Assembly: GCA_021769965.1 (NCBI GenBank) | Contig: JAETRU010000008.1 | Coordinates: forward strand, 1-64,000 | Length of the DNA stretch: 64,000 bases | Direction: 5' to 3' | Origin: Eubacterium sp. | Lineage (GTDB): Bacteria > Bacillota > Clostridia > Peptostreptococcales > Anaerovoracaceae | Shown: piece after piece, positions 33,303 to 42,212 of the stretch | How positions within the stretch are numbered: position 1 is the first letter of the stretch | Layout: every line of letters begins with the position of its first letter | Notes under the pieces: model-generated | What the model was told of the DNA's origin: nothing | Database searches by the model: none | What the model saw: the letters and a program-made list of their open reading frames with translations, nothing else | Program-made: the position numbers and the translations under genes

Positions 33303-33349
33303 TTGACAAACGATAATTCTTCCAGTATAGTATAGCTAATAAATTATCG
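33303..33349 (+). promoter_or_regulatory. Promoter with operator dyad for the DUF2975-like/HTH module
   Basis: TTGACA (33303-33308), 17 bp, TATAGT (33326-33331) is a near-consensus sigma-70 promoter. CGATAATT (33311-33318) and AATTATCG (33342-33349) form an inverted repeat that brackets the -10 box, so a repressor, perhaps the HTH protein encoded at 34289, could block it. Confidence 0.75.
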
Positions 33350-33380
33350 CAAAACAATAATTTTGAAGAGGAGTATCGGT

Positions 33381-34280
33381 ATGGGGTATCATCTTTTTTC
33401 CTTTCCGTTCCGCCAGATCGGGCTGCTGCTGCGGAAGCTGTCTCTGACCGGCGGCGCGGGGAACGCGGCGGCGGTGGCGCTTTACATTGCGATCTGCCTG
33501 CTGCCGGTGATCTGGCTGATTTTCCGCATTTTGCGGCTGGGCCGGAAATTCCGGCCTGTAGATCTGTGGCTGCCGGTGATCAGCGCCGCTCTGTTTCCGG
33601 TCATCTACGTCATGATCAATCCGGGATGCCTTCCGTCCTCCATGGCCTTTATGGAGGGCAGCGAACTGTGCGTCTGCCTGTGGTCCGCCATCATCGTCTA
33701 CGGAGTCATGGCGGTGCGCGCCGCCATTAGCGTCAGCGGAGAAGAGAGACTGCTGCGCTGTCTGCAGATAGGCATCATGGTTTTGGCGGCCGTGCTGGTC
33801 CTGTCTGTACCTGCAGGGATCTTTACCCAGCTGCAGTCCCAGATCGATGCGGTGGAAGCCGGGAACGCGGATCCGGCCAGAGCGGCCATAGCTGGGATCG
33901 GCCTGGAAGATCCGCTGAAGCCTACGATCATTTTTCTCTGGTTCAAGTATTTCATGGACTGCATTCCGACCATCGTTCTGCTGCCGGTGCTTCGCGCCGG
34001 ATACAGCCTGACAAAGTGCTTCGGACAGGACAAGTACGGGCAGGAGACCATAGCCGCGACGGACACCCTTTGCCGTATCTGCCTGCACGTACTGCCGGTC
34101 ATGGTGGTGGAGCCTTTCATTATGAACCTGCTGCAGCTTGCGGGCGGCAGTCTGCGCAGTCTGGCGTTTCACATCAGCTTTCCGGCAGTGCAGATCGTGC
34201 TGGTCATCTGCGTCCTTCTTCTGGGCAGGTTCTTCGCCTCCGCTAAAGCCCTGAAGGACGAGAACCAGATGATCATATAG
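33381..34280 (+). CDS. Multipass membrane protein, DUF2975-like
   Basis: This 299-residue membrane protein has about six to seven hydrophobic helices. Its last third (CRICLHVLPVMVVEPFIMNLLQL) and the directly following small HTH gene recall DUF2975/YozG-type pairs, in which a membrane protein is encoded next to a Cro/C1 repressor. I recognise no enzyme motif. ATG 33381 follows AAGAGGAG. The module has its own promoter with a bracketing dyad. Confidence 0.6.
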   Translation: MGYHLFSFPFRQIGLLLRKLSLTGGAGNAAAVALYIAICLLPVIWLIFRILRLGRKFRPVDLWLPVISAALFPVIYVMINPGCLPSSMAFMEGSELCVCLWSAIIVYGVMAVRAAISVSGEERLLRCLQIGIMVLAAVLVLSVPAGIFTQLQSQIDAVEAGNADPARAAIAGIGLEDPLKPTIIFLWFKYFMDCIPTIVLLPVLRAGYSLTKCFGQDKYGQETIAATDTLCRICLHVLPVMVVEPFIMNLLQLAGGSLRSLAFHISFPAVQIVLVICVLLLGRFFASAKALKDENQMII

Positions 34281-34288
34281 GCGGCGTT

Positions 34289-34522
34289 ATGGCGATCAAA
34301 GTACATCTGGAGGAGGTCCTGCGTCAGCGGAACATGACGTCAAAGGAGCTGTGCGCGCTGGTAGGCATCACGGAGGCGAACCTGTCTATTCTGCGCAGCG
34401 GCAGGGCCAAGGGCGTCCGGTTTGGAACGATCAACAGGATATGCTATTATCTGCAGTGCGACGTAGGGGATATTCTGAAGTTCGACGGGGAATTGGAGGA
34501 TGAACATGAGGAAGAAAAGTAA
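34289..34522 (+). CDS. Small Cro/C1-type HTH regulator (YozG-like)
   Basis: This 77-residue protein is a single helix-turn-helix: MTSKELCALVGITEANLSIL, then FGTINRICYYLQCDVGDILKF, the typical YozG/Cro pattern, with an acidic tail. It lies 8 bp after the membrane protein gene and overlaps the lipoprotein gene, so all three are one operon. It is a good candidate for binding the CGATAATT dyad upstream. Confidence 0.85.
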   Translation: MAIKVHLEEVLRQRNMTSKELCALVGITEANLSILRSGRAKGVRFGTINRICYYLQCDVGDILKFDGELEDEHEEEK

Positions 34523-35318
34523 TTTAAGGACGGCCGTTTTGTTCCTGGCGGCGGCTGTTATGACGCTGGCGCTGACCGGCTGCCAGCTGGCAAAGGAGGA
34601 TCAGGCCAGAGCGCAGTCTGACCGGCTGATCGGAGCTCTGGTGTGGGCAGCAGACCGGGATGACAGTCAGAACGCGCCTGAGGAAAGCAGCATCAGCTTT
34701 GAGCGGGCAGCGGCCGAAGACGGCGAGAGAACGGAAATCAAATGCAGCGAGCCCGACATGCTGGGAGCTTACGTGGTGGCAGAACGGAAAGACGGAGAAG
34801 TGCAGAGCATTGATTTTCAGGCCGACGACCGGTTTGTCAGCGCGCCGGGACTTGCGAATATAGGCGGGGCCAACGAAATAGAAGCCACTCTGTACTTTGA
34901 TCCTGCCAGAGAGTTTTACGTTTTTGTCTACAGCGTCTACGAGCGGGCCGACGGCAGCCTGTATGCCCGGAGAGACGACGCGTGCTGTGCTTTTGGGAAA
35001 GCGGGCGGCGGCAATACCGTAGAGGGGAAGACCGGTGACTGGGCCGTCAGGATCCAGTTTTACTACGAGCCCTTTGAGGCCTGCGACAAAATGGCTCTCC
35101 TGCAGTTCGACGAGAACGACAGCTGCATCAGCCGGACCGAGTTCGCGCCGGAGGACGATGTGCAGCTGAAAAAAGCGCAGGGCTGTGCCTACGCTGTATG
35201 CCAGTATATCAAAGGGCGTCAGTCAAGCTATAAACTGGTAGAAGACGATACGGCCCTTCAGGTGGTTTTCAATTCCGCCACCGGCATCGGCGAGATGAAG
35301 CGGGTAAAGCTGGAATAG
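34506..35318 (+). CDS. Lipoprotein of unknown function
   Basis: This 270-residue protein has a lipoprotein signal peptide: basic MRKKSNLR, a hydrophobic core and the lipobox LTGC. ATG 34506 has GGAGG 6 nt upstream; the ATG at 34500 touches that site. The mature part is acidic and mostly beta/loop without a motif I know. It overlaps the HTH gene by 17 bp and is probably co-regulated with the DUF2975-like membrane protein, so the two may act together at the membrane. Confidence 0.7.
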   Translation: MRKKSNLRTAVLFLAAAVMTLALTGCQLAKEDQARAQSDRLIGALVWAADRDDSQNAPEESSISFERAAAEDGERTEIKCSEPDMLGAYVVAERKDGEVQSIDFQADDRFVSAPGLANIGGANEIEATLYFDPAREFYVFVYSVYERADGSLYARRDDACCAFGKAGGGNTVEGKTGDWAVRIQFYYEPFEACDKMALLQFDENDSCISRTEFAPEDDVQLKKAQGCAYAVCQYIKGRQSSYKLVEDDTALQVVFNSATGIGEMKRVKLE

Positions 35319-35328
35319 ACTGCCGCAT

Positions 35329-35811
35329 CTACAGCTTCTGCGTCATATCGTACCAGACTGCGCCGCCGTGGACGGAGGCCGACACGCCGACTTTTTCAAA
35401 GCCGAACCGGCTGTAATAGTGGACCAGATGCTCTTTACAGGTCAGGACGATGGAATCCATGCCCTGACTGCGGGCCGCGTCGATACCCGCTTCCAGCAGC
35501 AGACCGGCAACGCCCTTGCGGCGGGCGGCGGCTTCGGTCATGACTGTGAGAACGGCGCATGTTTTGCCGTCGGGAATGGGATCTGTTTCAAAGACGTCAT
35601 CGTTAATAAGCGATGCGTCCATGGAAATCATGCAGATACAGCCGCAGATGTGACCGCTGTCTTCGGCGATCAGAAACAATTCCGGATAATGTTCCTGACG
35701 CCAGATGTATTTTTCTTTTGTCGCAGCTTCCTCAGGAGGGAAGCTTTCCTGTTCGATCTCGTAGACCCGGTCCATATCCTTAGGCCGGGCTTTTCTGATG
35801 TTCAGATTCAT
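35329..35811 (-). CDS. GNAT-family N-acetyltransferase
   Basis: This 160-residue protein has the GNAT fold: LNIRKARPKDMDRVYEIEQESFP at the start, the acetyl-CoA loop AAARRKGVAGLLLEAGIDAAR and the late HLVHYYSRFGFEKVG. It resembles the arylalkylamine N-acetyltransferase-like branch. Its gene lies 2 bp after the LUD gene, so they form an operon. Substrate unknown. Confidence 0.85.
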   Translation of the reverse strand: MNLNIRKARPKDMDRVYEIEQESFPPEEAATKEKYIWRQEHYPELFLIAEDSGHICGCICMISMDASLINDDVFETDPIPDGKTCAVLTVMTEAAARRKGVAGLLLEAGIDAARSQGMDSIVLTCKEHLVHYYSRFGFEKVGVSASVHGGAVWYDMTQKL

Positions 35812-35813
35812 GA

Positions 35814-36419
35814 TTAATACCCCAGACTTTCTTCTATTAAAATAATTTCTATATCACAGCTGGTCATCTTCCGGTAGTGGATGACCATGGCGTTACAGAT
35901 GCGGTCCTCGCTCCTGCAGTCATAGCATCTGTCGCCGCCGGCCGAGCATGGCGTCTTGCAGTTCAGCCGCTTTGCGTTGAGGGGCGCTGCGGTATTTCGC
36001 GCGCGGCTTACCGCGGCGGCCAGATCCAGCGCGATCTTGTTGGTCCCCGCCACGAAATATACTTTTTCGTGACCGTACAGAGAACTTGCCAGCCGGTTGC
36101 CACAGCCGTCAATGTTGATCATCTCGCCGTCTTCGCTGATGGCGTTGACAGAGGTCAGATAGATCTTTGCCTCAGAAGCAGCGCGGCGGATCTCATCGGC
36201 GCTGCTGCCGTCGGGGATCTGCCAGTGCCAGAAGACTTCATTGTGGGCAGACAGCTGCTCATAGACACCCAGCTGCTGCAGGGTCACAGAGCCGCCCATG
36301 CCGACAGATGTGCCGTCGATCTGCCGGTTCAGATAGCGGCCGGCTTCTTCGCCGGTCTTAAATACGGAAACGTCGTAGCCGTTTCTTTTCAGTGATGTTA
36401 CAGTTTTGTTCAGGTCCAT
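35814..36419 (-). CDS. LUD-domain (lactate utilisation-like) protein
   Basis: This 201-residue protein consists of one LUD (DUF162) domain, with TSVGMGGSVTLQQLG and YLTSVNAISEDGEMINIDGCGNR. The C-terminal part has a small cysteine cluster (C-x8-C-x2-C and two upstream cysteines). It is the short, stand-alone clostridial type, not LutB or LutC of the three-gene lactate operon, and its function is not known. It is transcribed with the GNAT gene from a good promoter upstream. Confidence 0.85.
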   Translation of the reverse strand: MDLNKTVTSLKRNGYDVSVFKTGEEAGRYLNRQIDGTSVGMGGSVTLQQLGVYEQLSAHNEVFWHWQIPDGSSADEIRRAASEAKIYLTSVNAISEDGEMINIDGCGNRLASSLYGHEKVYFVAGTNKIALDLAAAVSRARNTAAPLNAKRLNCKTPCSAGGDRCYDCRSEDRICNAMVIHYRKMTSCDIEIILIEESLGY

Positions 36420-36467
36420 GTGTACCTCCTGTGGTGGTAATTCGATCGTGATTTCGTGATTGATTTC

Positions 36468-36496
36468 AGTATAGCATAGCCGGAGAGAGGTGGCAA
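36468..36496 (-). promoter_or_regulatory. Sigma-70 promoter of the LUD-GNAT operon
   Basis: On the minus strand TTGCCA (36496-36491), 17 bp, TATACT (36473-36468), about 50 bp before the LUD start codon, which has AGGAGG next to it. Confidence 0.75.
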
Positions 36497-36503
36497 TTTA
36501 TAC

Positions 36504-37307
36504 TCACCCCGCGTCGTCCGGCTGCCAGCCGTCTGCCTCTCTGTCCGTCAGAAATCTGCGGTAGTATTTCAGCTTGGCGTATTTCTGCACTTTCTGCATA
36601 TAGACCGCGTTGTAAGCGCCGCCTACCGCTCCTACAATGGGGATGCCCTGCAGGAATTTTAAATACAGAAGCTCGGTGGACATGGTCGCGGCCGTATCAC
36701 GAATCTGCTGCTTCTGGTCGTAGCCTGCAGGCAGGATTGGATCATCGATGAAGCAGTTGAGGGCCGCGTCGCCGTCAGCCAGAGCCTGGCCGCCAGAAAG
36801 GGCGGTTTCGATCAGTTTCAGAATGAAATACTTTTCAGGAGTGCTTTCATAGTCGTAGCCAAAGTGGAGGGCCACCTCGTAGATGCTCTTTAACAGCTCT
36901 GCCACGAACAAAGGAATGTCCGGCAGGCCGATGCCCAGAACCCCGAGTCCGATACCGGAAGCGCCGGACAGAAGCAGATTTTTTGCATTGCTGTTGTCTG
37001 TTTCCCGGGAGAATTTACGCAGTGTCTTTTTGTTTTCGGCCAGGTCGGCAGAGTAGATGTTGACCTTGTGCTGATACTCGATCTCTTCCTTGCGATAGGT
37101 CTTTTCGATGATACTGGTCCCCTTGTCAAAGATCGCCTCGAAGGCCTTTGCGAAGGCCGCGTCCAGGGTCCCCTGCAGCTTATCCGGAACCTTGTCAGCA
37201 AGCAGCCGGTTCAGTCGGCTGTCCCTGTGCTCTGCGCCCTTTGACAGAAAGCTGCGCTCCTGGCGCATGAGCCGGTTCCATTCTTTTTCTCTGGCAGATA
37301 GTCTCAT
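36504..37307 (-). CDS. EcsC-family protein
   Basis: This 267-residue protein has the EcsC core: GASGIGLGVLGIGLPDIPLFVAELLKSIYEVALHFGYD, then FLQGIPIVGAVGGAYNAVYMQKVQKYAKLKYYRRFL. The glycine-rich hydrophobic hairpins suggest membrane association. EcsC was named in the Bacillus ecs ABC locus, but stand-alone members like this one have no known function. It is a single-gene unit. Confidence 0.85.
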   Translation of the reverse strand: MRLSAREKEWNRLMRQERSFLSKGAEHRDSRLNRLLADKVPDKLQGTLDAAFAKAFEAIFDKGTSIIEKTYRKEEIEYQHKVNIYSADLAENKKTLRKFSRETDNSNAKNLLLSGASGIGLGVLGIGLPDIPLFVAELLKSIYEVALHFGYDYESTPEKYFILKLIETALSGGQALADGDAALNCFIDDPILPAGYDQKQQIRDTAATMSTELLYLKFLQGIPIVGAVGGAYNAVYMQKVQKYAKLKYYRRFLTDREADGWQPDDAG

Positions 37308-37412
37308 AGATCACTTCCCCTTTCCATGATATTTCAATGCTTCGCATAACCATATCTGTTTTTTCATTTTACCATAGATTTGCTCCAGCTGCTGTAAAAA
37401 AACAAAAAAACC

Positions 37413-37452
37413 TTGACAAACTGTTATAACTATATATACTGTATATATACAG
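37413..37452 (+). promoter_or_regulatory. Promoter and operator of the GntR-ABC operon
   Basis: TTGACA (37413-37418), 16 bp, TATACT (37435-37440). The perfect 14-bp palindrome CTGTATATATACAG (37439-37452) overlaps the -10 end and transcript start, an ideal place for repression by the GntR protein. Confidence 0.8.
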
Positions 37453-37519
37453 ATATGCACAGGGGGACGAAGAATAACCGTTCCTCAAAAGATAAGTTTT
37501 GAAAGCGGGGCCTTATATT

Positions 37520-37894
37520 TTGGACATTATTATCAAAAATGCGAGTAATCAGCCCATTTATGAGCAGATCTACACGCAGCTGAAGAATCATATCATCTCC
37601 GGACAGCTGCAGGAGGGGGACGCTCTTCCGTCTATCCGGGGACTGGCGAAGGATCTTAAGATCAGTGTTATCACCACCAAGCGGGCGTATGACGAACTGG
37701 AACAAGAGGGGTTTATCTATACGGTAGCCGGCAAGGGCTGTTTTGTCGCGGAGCAGAATACGCAGCTGATCCGGGAAACAAACCTGAAGAAGCTGGAAAG
37801 TCTGCTGGAGGATGCGCTGGCGATGGCTGACAGTCTGGACATGGATCTGGAAGAACTGGTGGCGACCCTTCGCCTGATGGCAGAGGAGGAATAG
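37520..37894 (+). CDS. YtrA-subfamily GntR regulator
   Basis: This 124-residue regulator has an N-terminal winged helix (NQPIYEQIYTQLKNHIISGQ, then LPSIRGLAKDLKISVITTKRAYDELEQEGFI) and a short helical C-terminus, the layout of YtrA regulators that control the adjacent ABC exporter. I chose TTG 37520 because it gives the family N-terminus MDIIIKNASN; the frame from 37499 also begins with TTG. It starts a three-gene operon. Confidence 0.9.
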   Translation: MDIIIKNASNQPIYEQIYTQLKNHIISGQLQEGDALPSIRGLAKDLKISVITTKRAYDELEQEGFIYTVAGKGCFVAEQNTQLIRETNLKKLESLLEDALAMADSLDMDLEELVATLRLMAEEE

Positions 37895-37897
37895 AAA

Positions 37898-38758
37898 ATG
37901 AGTGAAAAGAATGCGATAGAAGTCAGAGACCTGTGCAGGAGTTTTAAAAAATTCAGCCTGCAGGATATCAGCTTTGATCTGCCAAAGGGCTGTATCATGG
38001 GCCTGATCGGTGAAAACGGCGCGGGCAAGAGCACTACGATCCGGCTGATCATGAACAGTCTGAAAAAGGATAAGGGGACCATTCGCGTGCTGGGGACAGA
38101 CAATCAGGATGAGGCCTTTTCGCAGATCAAAAACGATATAGGCATCGTCATGGACGAAGCGTATTTTCCGGCTGTGATCAACATCGGCATCGTGGATAAG
38201 ATGATGGCGTCGGTATATCGTAACTGGAGCTCCGCGGTTTTCCGCGGATATGCGGACAGATTTGACCTGCCGGAAAACCGGCCGTTCAAGGAGTATTCCA
38301 GAGGTATGAAGATGAAGCTTTCCATCGCGGCGGCTTTATCCCACGCGCCGAAGCTGCTGATCCTGGACGAGGCTACCAGCGGCCTGGATCCTGTGGTCAG
38401 AGATGAGATCCTGGATATATTCAATGAGTTTACCAGAGATCCGGACCATTCTATTCTGATCTCATCCCATATTCTCAGCGATCTGGAGAAGATCTGCGAC
38501 TACATCGCCTTTATCCATAAGGGGAAGCTGCTGTTCTGCGAGGAGAAGGATCTGCTGACAGAGCAGTACGGTCTGCTGTCCTGCAGCTGGAAGGAACTTC
38601 AGGACGTTCCGGAGGAAGCAGTCTGCGGCAGACGCAGCAGCGATTACGGCGTGACCTGTCTGGTCAGAAGAGATATGGTCAGCCCGGCCTTTGATGTGCA
38701 GAGGGCTACCATCGAAGACATCATGCTCTATCAGGTGAAAGGAGAGAACAGAAAATGA
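37898..38758 (+). CDS. ABC transporter ATP-binding protein
   Basis: This 286-residue ATPase has Walker A GENGAGKST, the signature YSRGMKMKL in place of LSGGQ, Walker B LLILDEATSGLD and the H-loop SSHILSDLE. It is of the YtrB/antibiotic-exporter type that pairs with a small ABC-2 permease. The start is 4 bp after the GntR gene and its stop overlaps the permease start. Confidence 0.93.
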   Translation: MSEKNAIEVRDLCRSFKKFSLQDISFDLPKGCIMGLIGENGAGKSTTIRLIMNSLKKDKGTIRVLGTDNQDEAFSQIKNDIGIVMDEAYFPAVINIGIVDKMMASVYRNWSSAVFRGYADRFDLPENRPFKEYSRGMKMKLSIAAALSHAPKLLILDEATSGLDPVVRDEILDIFNEFTRDPDHSILISSHILSDLEKICDYIAFIHKGKLLFCEEKDLLTEQYGLLSCSWKELQDVPEEAVCGRRSSDYGVTCLVRRDMVSPAFDVQRATIEDIMLYQVKGENRK

Positions 38759-39366
38759 AAGGGTTATTGATCAAAGATTTTTATGTGCTGTTTCGGGAAA
38801 CAAAAGTTTTTCTGCTGATTGTGATCCTGTTCGCCATATTGAAAAACGGCTTTACGCAGGGGTTTGCCATCATGTACGCGTCGATGCTGCCTATTACGGT
38901 TTTAGCTTTTGACGAACAGTCAAAGTGGGATTATCTGGCGGAAATGATGCCCTACCGCAGGTCAGATCTGGTGTTGTCCAAGTATATAACCGGATATTTA
39001 GCGACGCTGGTCATTGCGGTAACACAGGTGATCTCCACGGTGGTTTATCACGTGACCGGTATGGACGATGCCGCGCCTTTAACGGATCAGCTGGGGATGG
39101 TCCTCCTTTATGTATGCTGCGGACTGCTGCTTATGGCGCTGAACCTGCCGATCCTGTTTAAGCTGGGAGCAGAGAGGGGACGTATGGTCTATCTCATCAT
39201 CACCATGGCGTGCGCGCTGGCGGTGGTCTCTTCTGTTGAACTGGATCTGGCTGTCTGGAATTTACCGACTGTGGTCTATCCTGTTGCAGGCGTTGTGCTT
39301 GTGGCGATCGCTCAGATGGTGTCCGTCCGGCTGTCCATCAGGTTCTATACCGCGCGGCGGGTGTAA
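38755..39366 (+). CDS. ABC-2 type permease
   Basis: This 203-residue protein has about six membrane helices and the start MKGLLIKDFYVLFRE typical of ABC-2 permeases in GntR-ABC operons. It overlaps the ATPase gene by 4 bp (ATGA). Such systems usually respond to cell-envelope stress or peptide antibiotics; the substrate is unknown. Confidence 0.85.
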   Translation: MKGLLIKDFYVLFRETKVFLLIVILFAILKNGFTQGFAIMYASMLPITVLAFDEQSKWDYLAEMMPYRRSDLVLSKYITGYLATLVIAVTQVISTVVYHVTGMDDAAPLTDQLGMVLLYVCCGLLLMALNLPILFKLGAERGRMVYLIITMACALAVVSSVELDLAVWNLPTVVYPVAGVVLVAIAQMVSVRLSIRFYTARRV

Positions 39367-39393
39367 ACGCAGGCGCATCCGAATTCCTTTCAT

Positions 39394-39454
39394 TTCTTAA
39401 AAATTCTTAAATCGGAATTTAGCTATATATTTTTTCCGCGGAAAGCATTAAAAT
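39394..39454 (+). promoter_or_regulatory. Response-regulator binding repeats and -10 box
   Basis: TTCTTAA occurs at 39394-39400 and 39404-39410, one helical turn apart, as expected for an OmpR-type dimer. TAAAAT at 39449-39454 is a possible -10 without a clear -35, which fits activator dependence and autoregulation. Confidence 0.5.
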
Positions 39455-39485
39455 GGTATATGCAGAAGGGTAGAAAGGAATTCGT

Positions 39486-40184
39486 ATGAATCAGAATAAA
39501 ATATTGATCGTCGATGACGATCCTAATATCAGAGAGGTTTTGTCCGTGCTGCTGGGCAGTGAAGGATATACCGTAGACCAGGCCGAAGACGGAAGCATCG
39601 CACTGGAAAAGCTCAGTGCGGATCCGGCTGTGGATCTGGTCATTCTGGATATTATGATGCCGGGTCTGTCCGGCGTGGAGGTCTGCCGGAAGATCAGAGA
39701 GACCTCCAAAGTTCCCGTCCTCTTTCTGACCGCGAAGAGCCAGGACCAGGACAAGGTGGAAGCCTACACAGGCGGCGGAGACGATTATCTGGTCAAACCT
39801 TTTTCACAGACAGAGCTTCTGATGAAGGTGAAATCGCAGCTGCGGCGCTATACGGAATACCAGGGAAAAGCAATATCGAAAGCGGCGCCTACCATCGGCG
39901 GTATCGTTTCCATCGACGCGAAGACCAGAGCCGCCATCAAGGGAGATAAGAAGATCCCTCTGACTGACAAGGAATACGATATTCTGCAGTATTTCATGGA
40001 GCATCGCGGAGAGATCGTAGAAAACAAGGCGCTGTACGAAGGCGTCTGGGGTGAGAAATACCTGCCGTCGGCAGGAAACACCATTATGGTCCACGTCCTG
40101 AACCTGCGCAAAAAGCTGGAGGAGGACGCCAATAATCCGAAGCTGATCAAGACCGTGTGGGGAAAGGGGTATAAGGTTGAATAA
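39486..40184 (+). CDS. OmpR-family response regulator
   Basis: This 232-residue protein has a receiver domain (acidic pocket DDD at 10-12, phospho-acceptor D55 in VILDIMMPG, FLTAK and KPFS) and a C-terminal winged helix (LTDKEYDILQYFMEHRGEIV, KTVWGKGYKVE) of the VanR/PhoB type. It overlaps the kinase gene by 8 bp and heads a six-gene operon that ends with surface-modification genes. Confidence 0.95.
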   Translation: MNQNKILIVDDDPNIREVLSVLLGSEGYTVDQAEDGSIALEKLSADPAVDLVILDIMMPGLSGVEVCRKIRETSKVPVLFLTAKSQDQDKVEAYTGGGDDYLVKPFSQTELLMKVKSQLRRYTEYQGKAISKAAPTIGGIVSIDAKTRAAIKGDKKIPLTDKEYDILQYFMEHRGEIVENKALYEGVWGEKYLPSAGNTIMVHVLNLRKKLEEDANNPKLIKTVWGKGYKVE

Positions 40185-41691
40185 GAAAGGCAGAAAGCCC
40201 TTCGTATCCCTGAACCTGAAGATGGTTCTGGCGATCATGGCAGGACTGGGTCTGGCTGTCTGCGTATATCTTTTATGCAGCTGGTTTACAAACTACGTCT
40301 GTGAGATCCGGTACCTTAGCGACGAGGCTGTAGCGCGGAATGCCGGAGAGGCCTATGACAGTCTCGAGAAATATATTAAGGCGAAGAAGGTGAAGGCTAC
40401 CGATACGGAAGCCCTCAACGAGTGGGCCAAAGGCCAGGAAGATACCTGGATCTATATATATGATAATTATGAAAGCGTTTTTGAAGCCGGCTGGTGGGGA
40501 GAAGGAACCGAAGACAGCATTTCCAAGGAAGAGCTGGACGCGCTCCAGGATTTCAGCACGTTTCAGATCGTTGACGGGAAAAAGGTGGAGGTGGAGCCCC
40601 GCATCTCTGAGGACTTTGAAGAGAGGGTAGACGAGCGGATCATTGAATTCGCGGACGGGGAGTATTATACGGCCATCACGGTTTACGGGAACAAGAGGAT
40701 CGAGCAGACCATGGGCTACGTATCGCTGGTACTGAGCTTTCTGACCTTTATCGTGACGCTGCTCCTGTATAACGGCAGCCTGCTGAAGAGGCTGATCCTT
40801 CTCGCTTCGGAGGTCAGGCTTGTCAGTGACGGCAATCTGGACTATGAGATCGTTGCCCGTCACAATGACGAGATCGGTTCTCTGGCCATAGGCGTGGACA
40901 ATATGAGAACCTCCATTATGGAGAAGCACCGTAATGAAAAGGAGGCCTGGGAGGCCAATACCCAGCTGATCACCGCCATGTCTCATGATATCAGGACACC
41001 GCTGACGTCTCTGATCGGATATCTGGATATTATAGAAGGCAGGAAGTACGAGGATCAGGAACAGCTGGACCGCTATATTTCATCCTGCCGGGAAAAGGCG
41101 TTTCAGTTGAAGGATCTTTCTGACAAGCTGTTTCAGTATTTTCTTGTTTTCAGCAATAAGGAAAGCGACAGGGAAACGGAGGTCTTTGACGCCAATATTC
41201 TGTTTCAGCAGATCCTGGCAGAGCACTGCGCGGAACTGATCAACTACGGCTATATGGTGGATTTCCGCTATACCCTGCCGGAAGTCAATGTGGAGACAGA
41301 TCTGTCCAGCCTGAAGCGGCTGTTTGACAATGTATTTTCCAACATCATGAAGTATGCCGACAGGAATGAGGCAGTCATCATAGCGGCAGACCTGCTGGAG
41401 GGCGATATCCATATGGAGATCGCCAACCGGATACCTGCGGAACGGAAAAAGGTCGAGAGCACACGGATCGGGCTGAAGACCTGTCAGAAGATCTGTAACG
41501 ATCTGAAAGGGGAGTTTTCCTATGAGGAAACAGAGAAAGGGTTCTGCGTAGAGATCAGATTCCCGGTTACAGAAGCGCCGGTAGAACCGGAACAGGAAGA
41601 AGCCGTGGAAGAAGAGAAGGCAGAAACGGCAGACGACGACAGCGTCGGCCAGGCGGATACAGCAAAAGAGGGAGAGGAGAGCGCAGAATGA
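40177..41691 (+). CDS. Sensor histidine kinase (VanS-like)
   Basis: This 504-residue kinase has a first membrane helix at about 12-32, an extracytoplasmic sensor of about 130 residues, a second helix near 180-200, a HAMP domain, the H-box HDIRTPLTSLIGYLD with H270 and a C-terminal ATPase domain. The N box is divergent (VFSNIMKYADRN). An unusual 40-residue acidic, glutamate-rich tail follows the ATPase domain. It partners the overlapping response regulator. Confidence 0.93.
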   Translation: MNKKGRKPFVSLNLKMVLAIMAGLGLAVCVYLLCSWFTNYVCEIRYLSDEAVARNAGEAYDSLEKYIKAKKVKATDTEALNEWAKGQEDTWIYIYDNYESVFEAGWWGEGTEDSISKEELDALQDFSTFQIVDGKKVEVEPRISEDFEERVDERIIEFADGEYYTAITVYGNKRIEQTMGYVSLVLSFLTFIVTLLLYNGSLLKRLILLASEVRLVSDGNLDYEIVARHNDEIGSLAIGVDNMRTSIMEKHRNEKEAWEANTQLITAMSHDIRTPLTSLIGYLDIIEGRKYEDQEQLDRYISSCREKAFQLKDLSDKLFQYFLVFSNKESDRETEVFDANILFQQILAEHCAELINYGYMVDFRYTLPEVNVETDLSSLKRLFDNVFSNIMKYADRNEAVIIAADLLEGDIHMEIANRIPAERKKVESTRIGLKTCQKICNDLKGEFSYEETEKGFCVEIRFPVTEAPVEPEQEEAVEEEKAETADDDSVGQADTAKEGEESAE

Positions 41692-42197
41692 AGAAACGGT
41701 TCGCGGTAGTTATTTTGGCAGCGGCTCTTCTGTCAGCGGCATTGCTGGCAGCAGGCTGCGGCAGCGAAGGCGGCAAAGGCGGCGGAGAAGGTCTGTGTCT
41801 TCAGGCGGCAAAGGCCGCTGCGGAAAAGCTGGGTGAGGATACGGCTCTGGATGCCACGGCCGCTTACGGGGAAGAGACCTATGAGGACAACTTTGAACGT
41901 CTGTACAACTTCTCCATGGATATGGTGTCTGACGGCGTTATCGCTTACAGCGCGGCAGGCACGGCTGCGGATGAGATATCGATTGTCAAAGCCGCGGACA
42001 GCAGTGACGTAAGCAAGATCAGAAAATATATGGAGGCACGGCTGCAGCAGAGACTCCACGACTTTCAGAACTATATGCCGGAGGAAGCCGGTAAGATCGA
42101 AAACGGCAAAGTTGTGGTCATGAAACAGTACGTTTTCCTGATCATTTCTGACCGGGCAGACGAAATAGAGACAGCAGTCAAAGAGGTAATAGGATAA
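41688..42197 (+). CDS. DUF4358 lipoprotein
   Basis: This 169-residue lipoprotein has signal peptide and lipobox LLAAGC followed by a glycine-rich linker. The mature domain (YNFSMDMVSDGVIAYSA, then AADEISIVKA and VVVMKQYVFLIIS) matches DUF4358. DUF4358 lipoproteins commonly sit beside MBOAT and DHHW genes in Clostridia, as here. It overlaps the kinase gene by 4 bp. Confidence 0.85.
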   Translation: MKKRFAVVILAAALLSAALLAAGCGSEGGKGGGEGLCLQAAKAAAEKLGEDTALDATAAYGEETYEDNFERLYNFSMDMVSDGVIAYSAAGTAADEISIVKAADSSDVSKIRKYMEARLQQRLHDFQNYMPEEAGKIENGKVVVMKQYVFLIISDRADEIETAVKEVIG

Positions 42198-42212
42198 AGG
42201 AGAGCATTTATA

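Noticed and set aside
33336-34172. Minus-strand open frame of 278 codons opposite the DUF2975-like gene
   Set aside because: It is antisense to a gene with promoter, ribosome binding site and membrane helices, and its composition is repetitive in Q, D and R.
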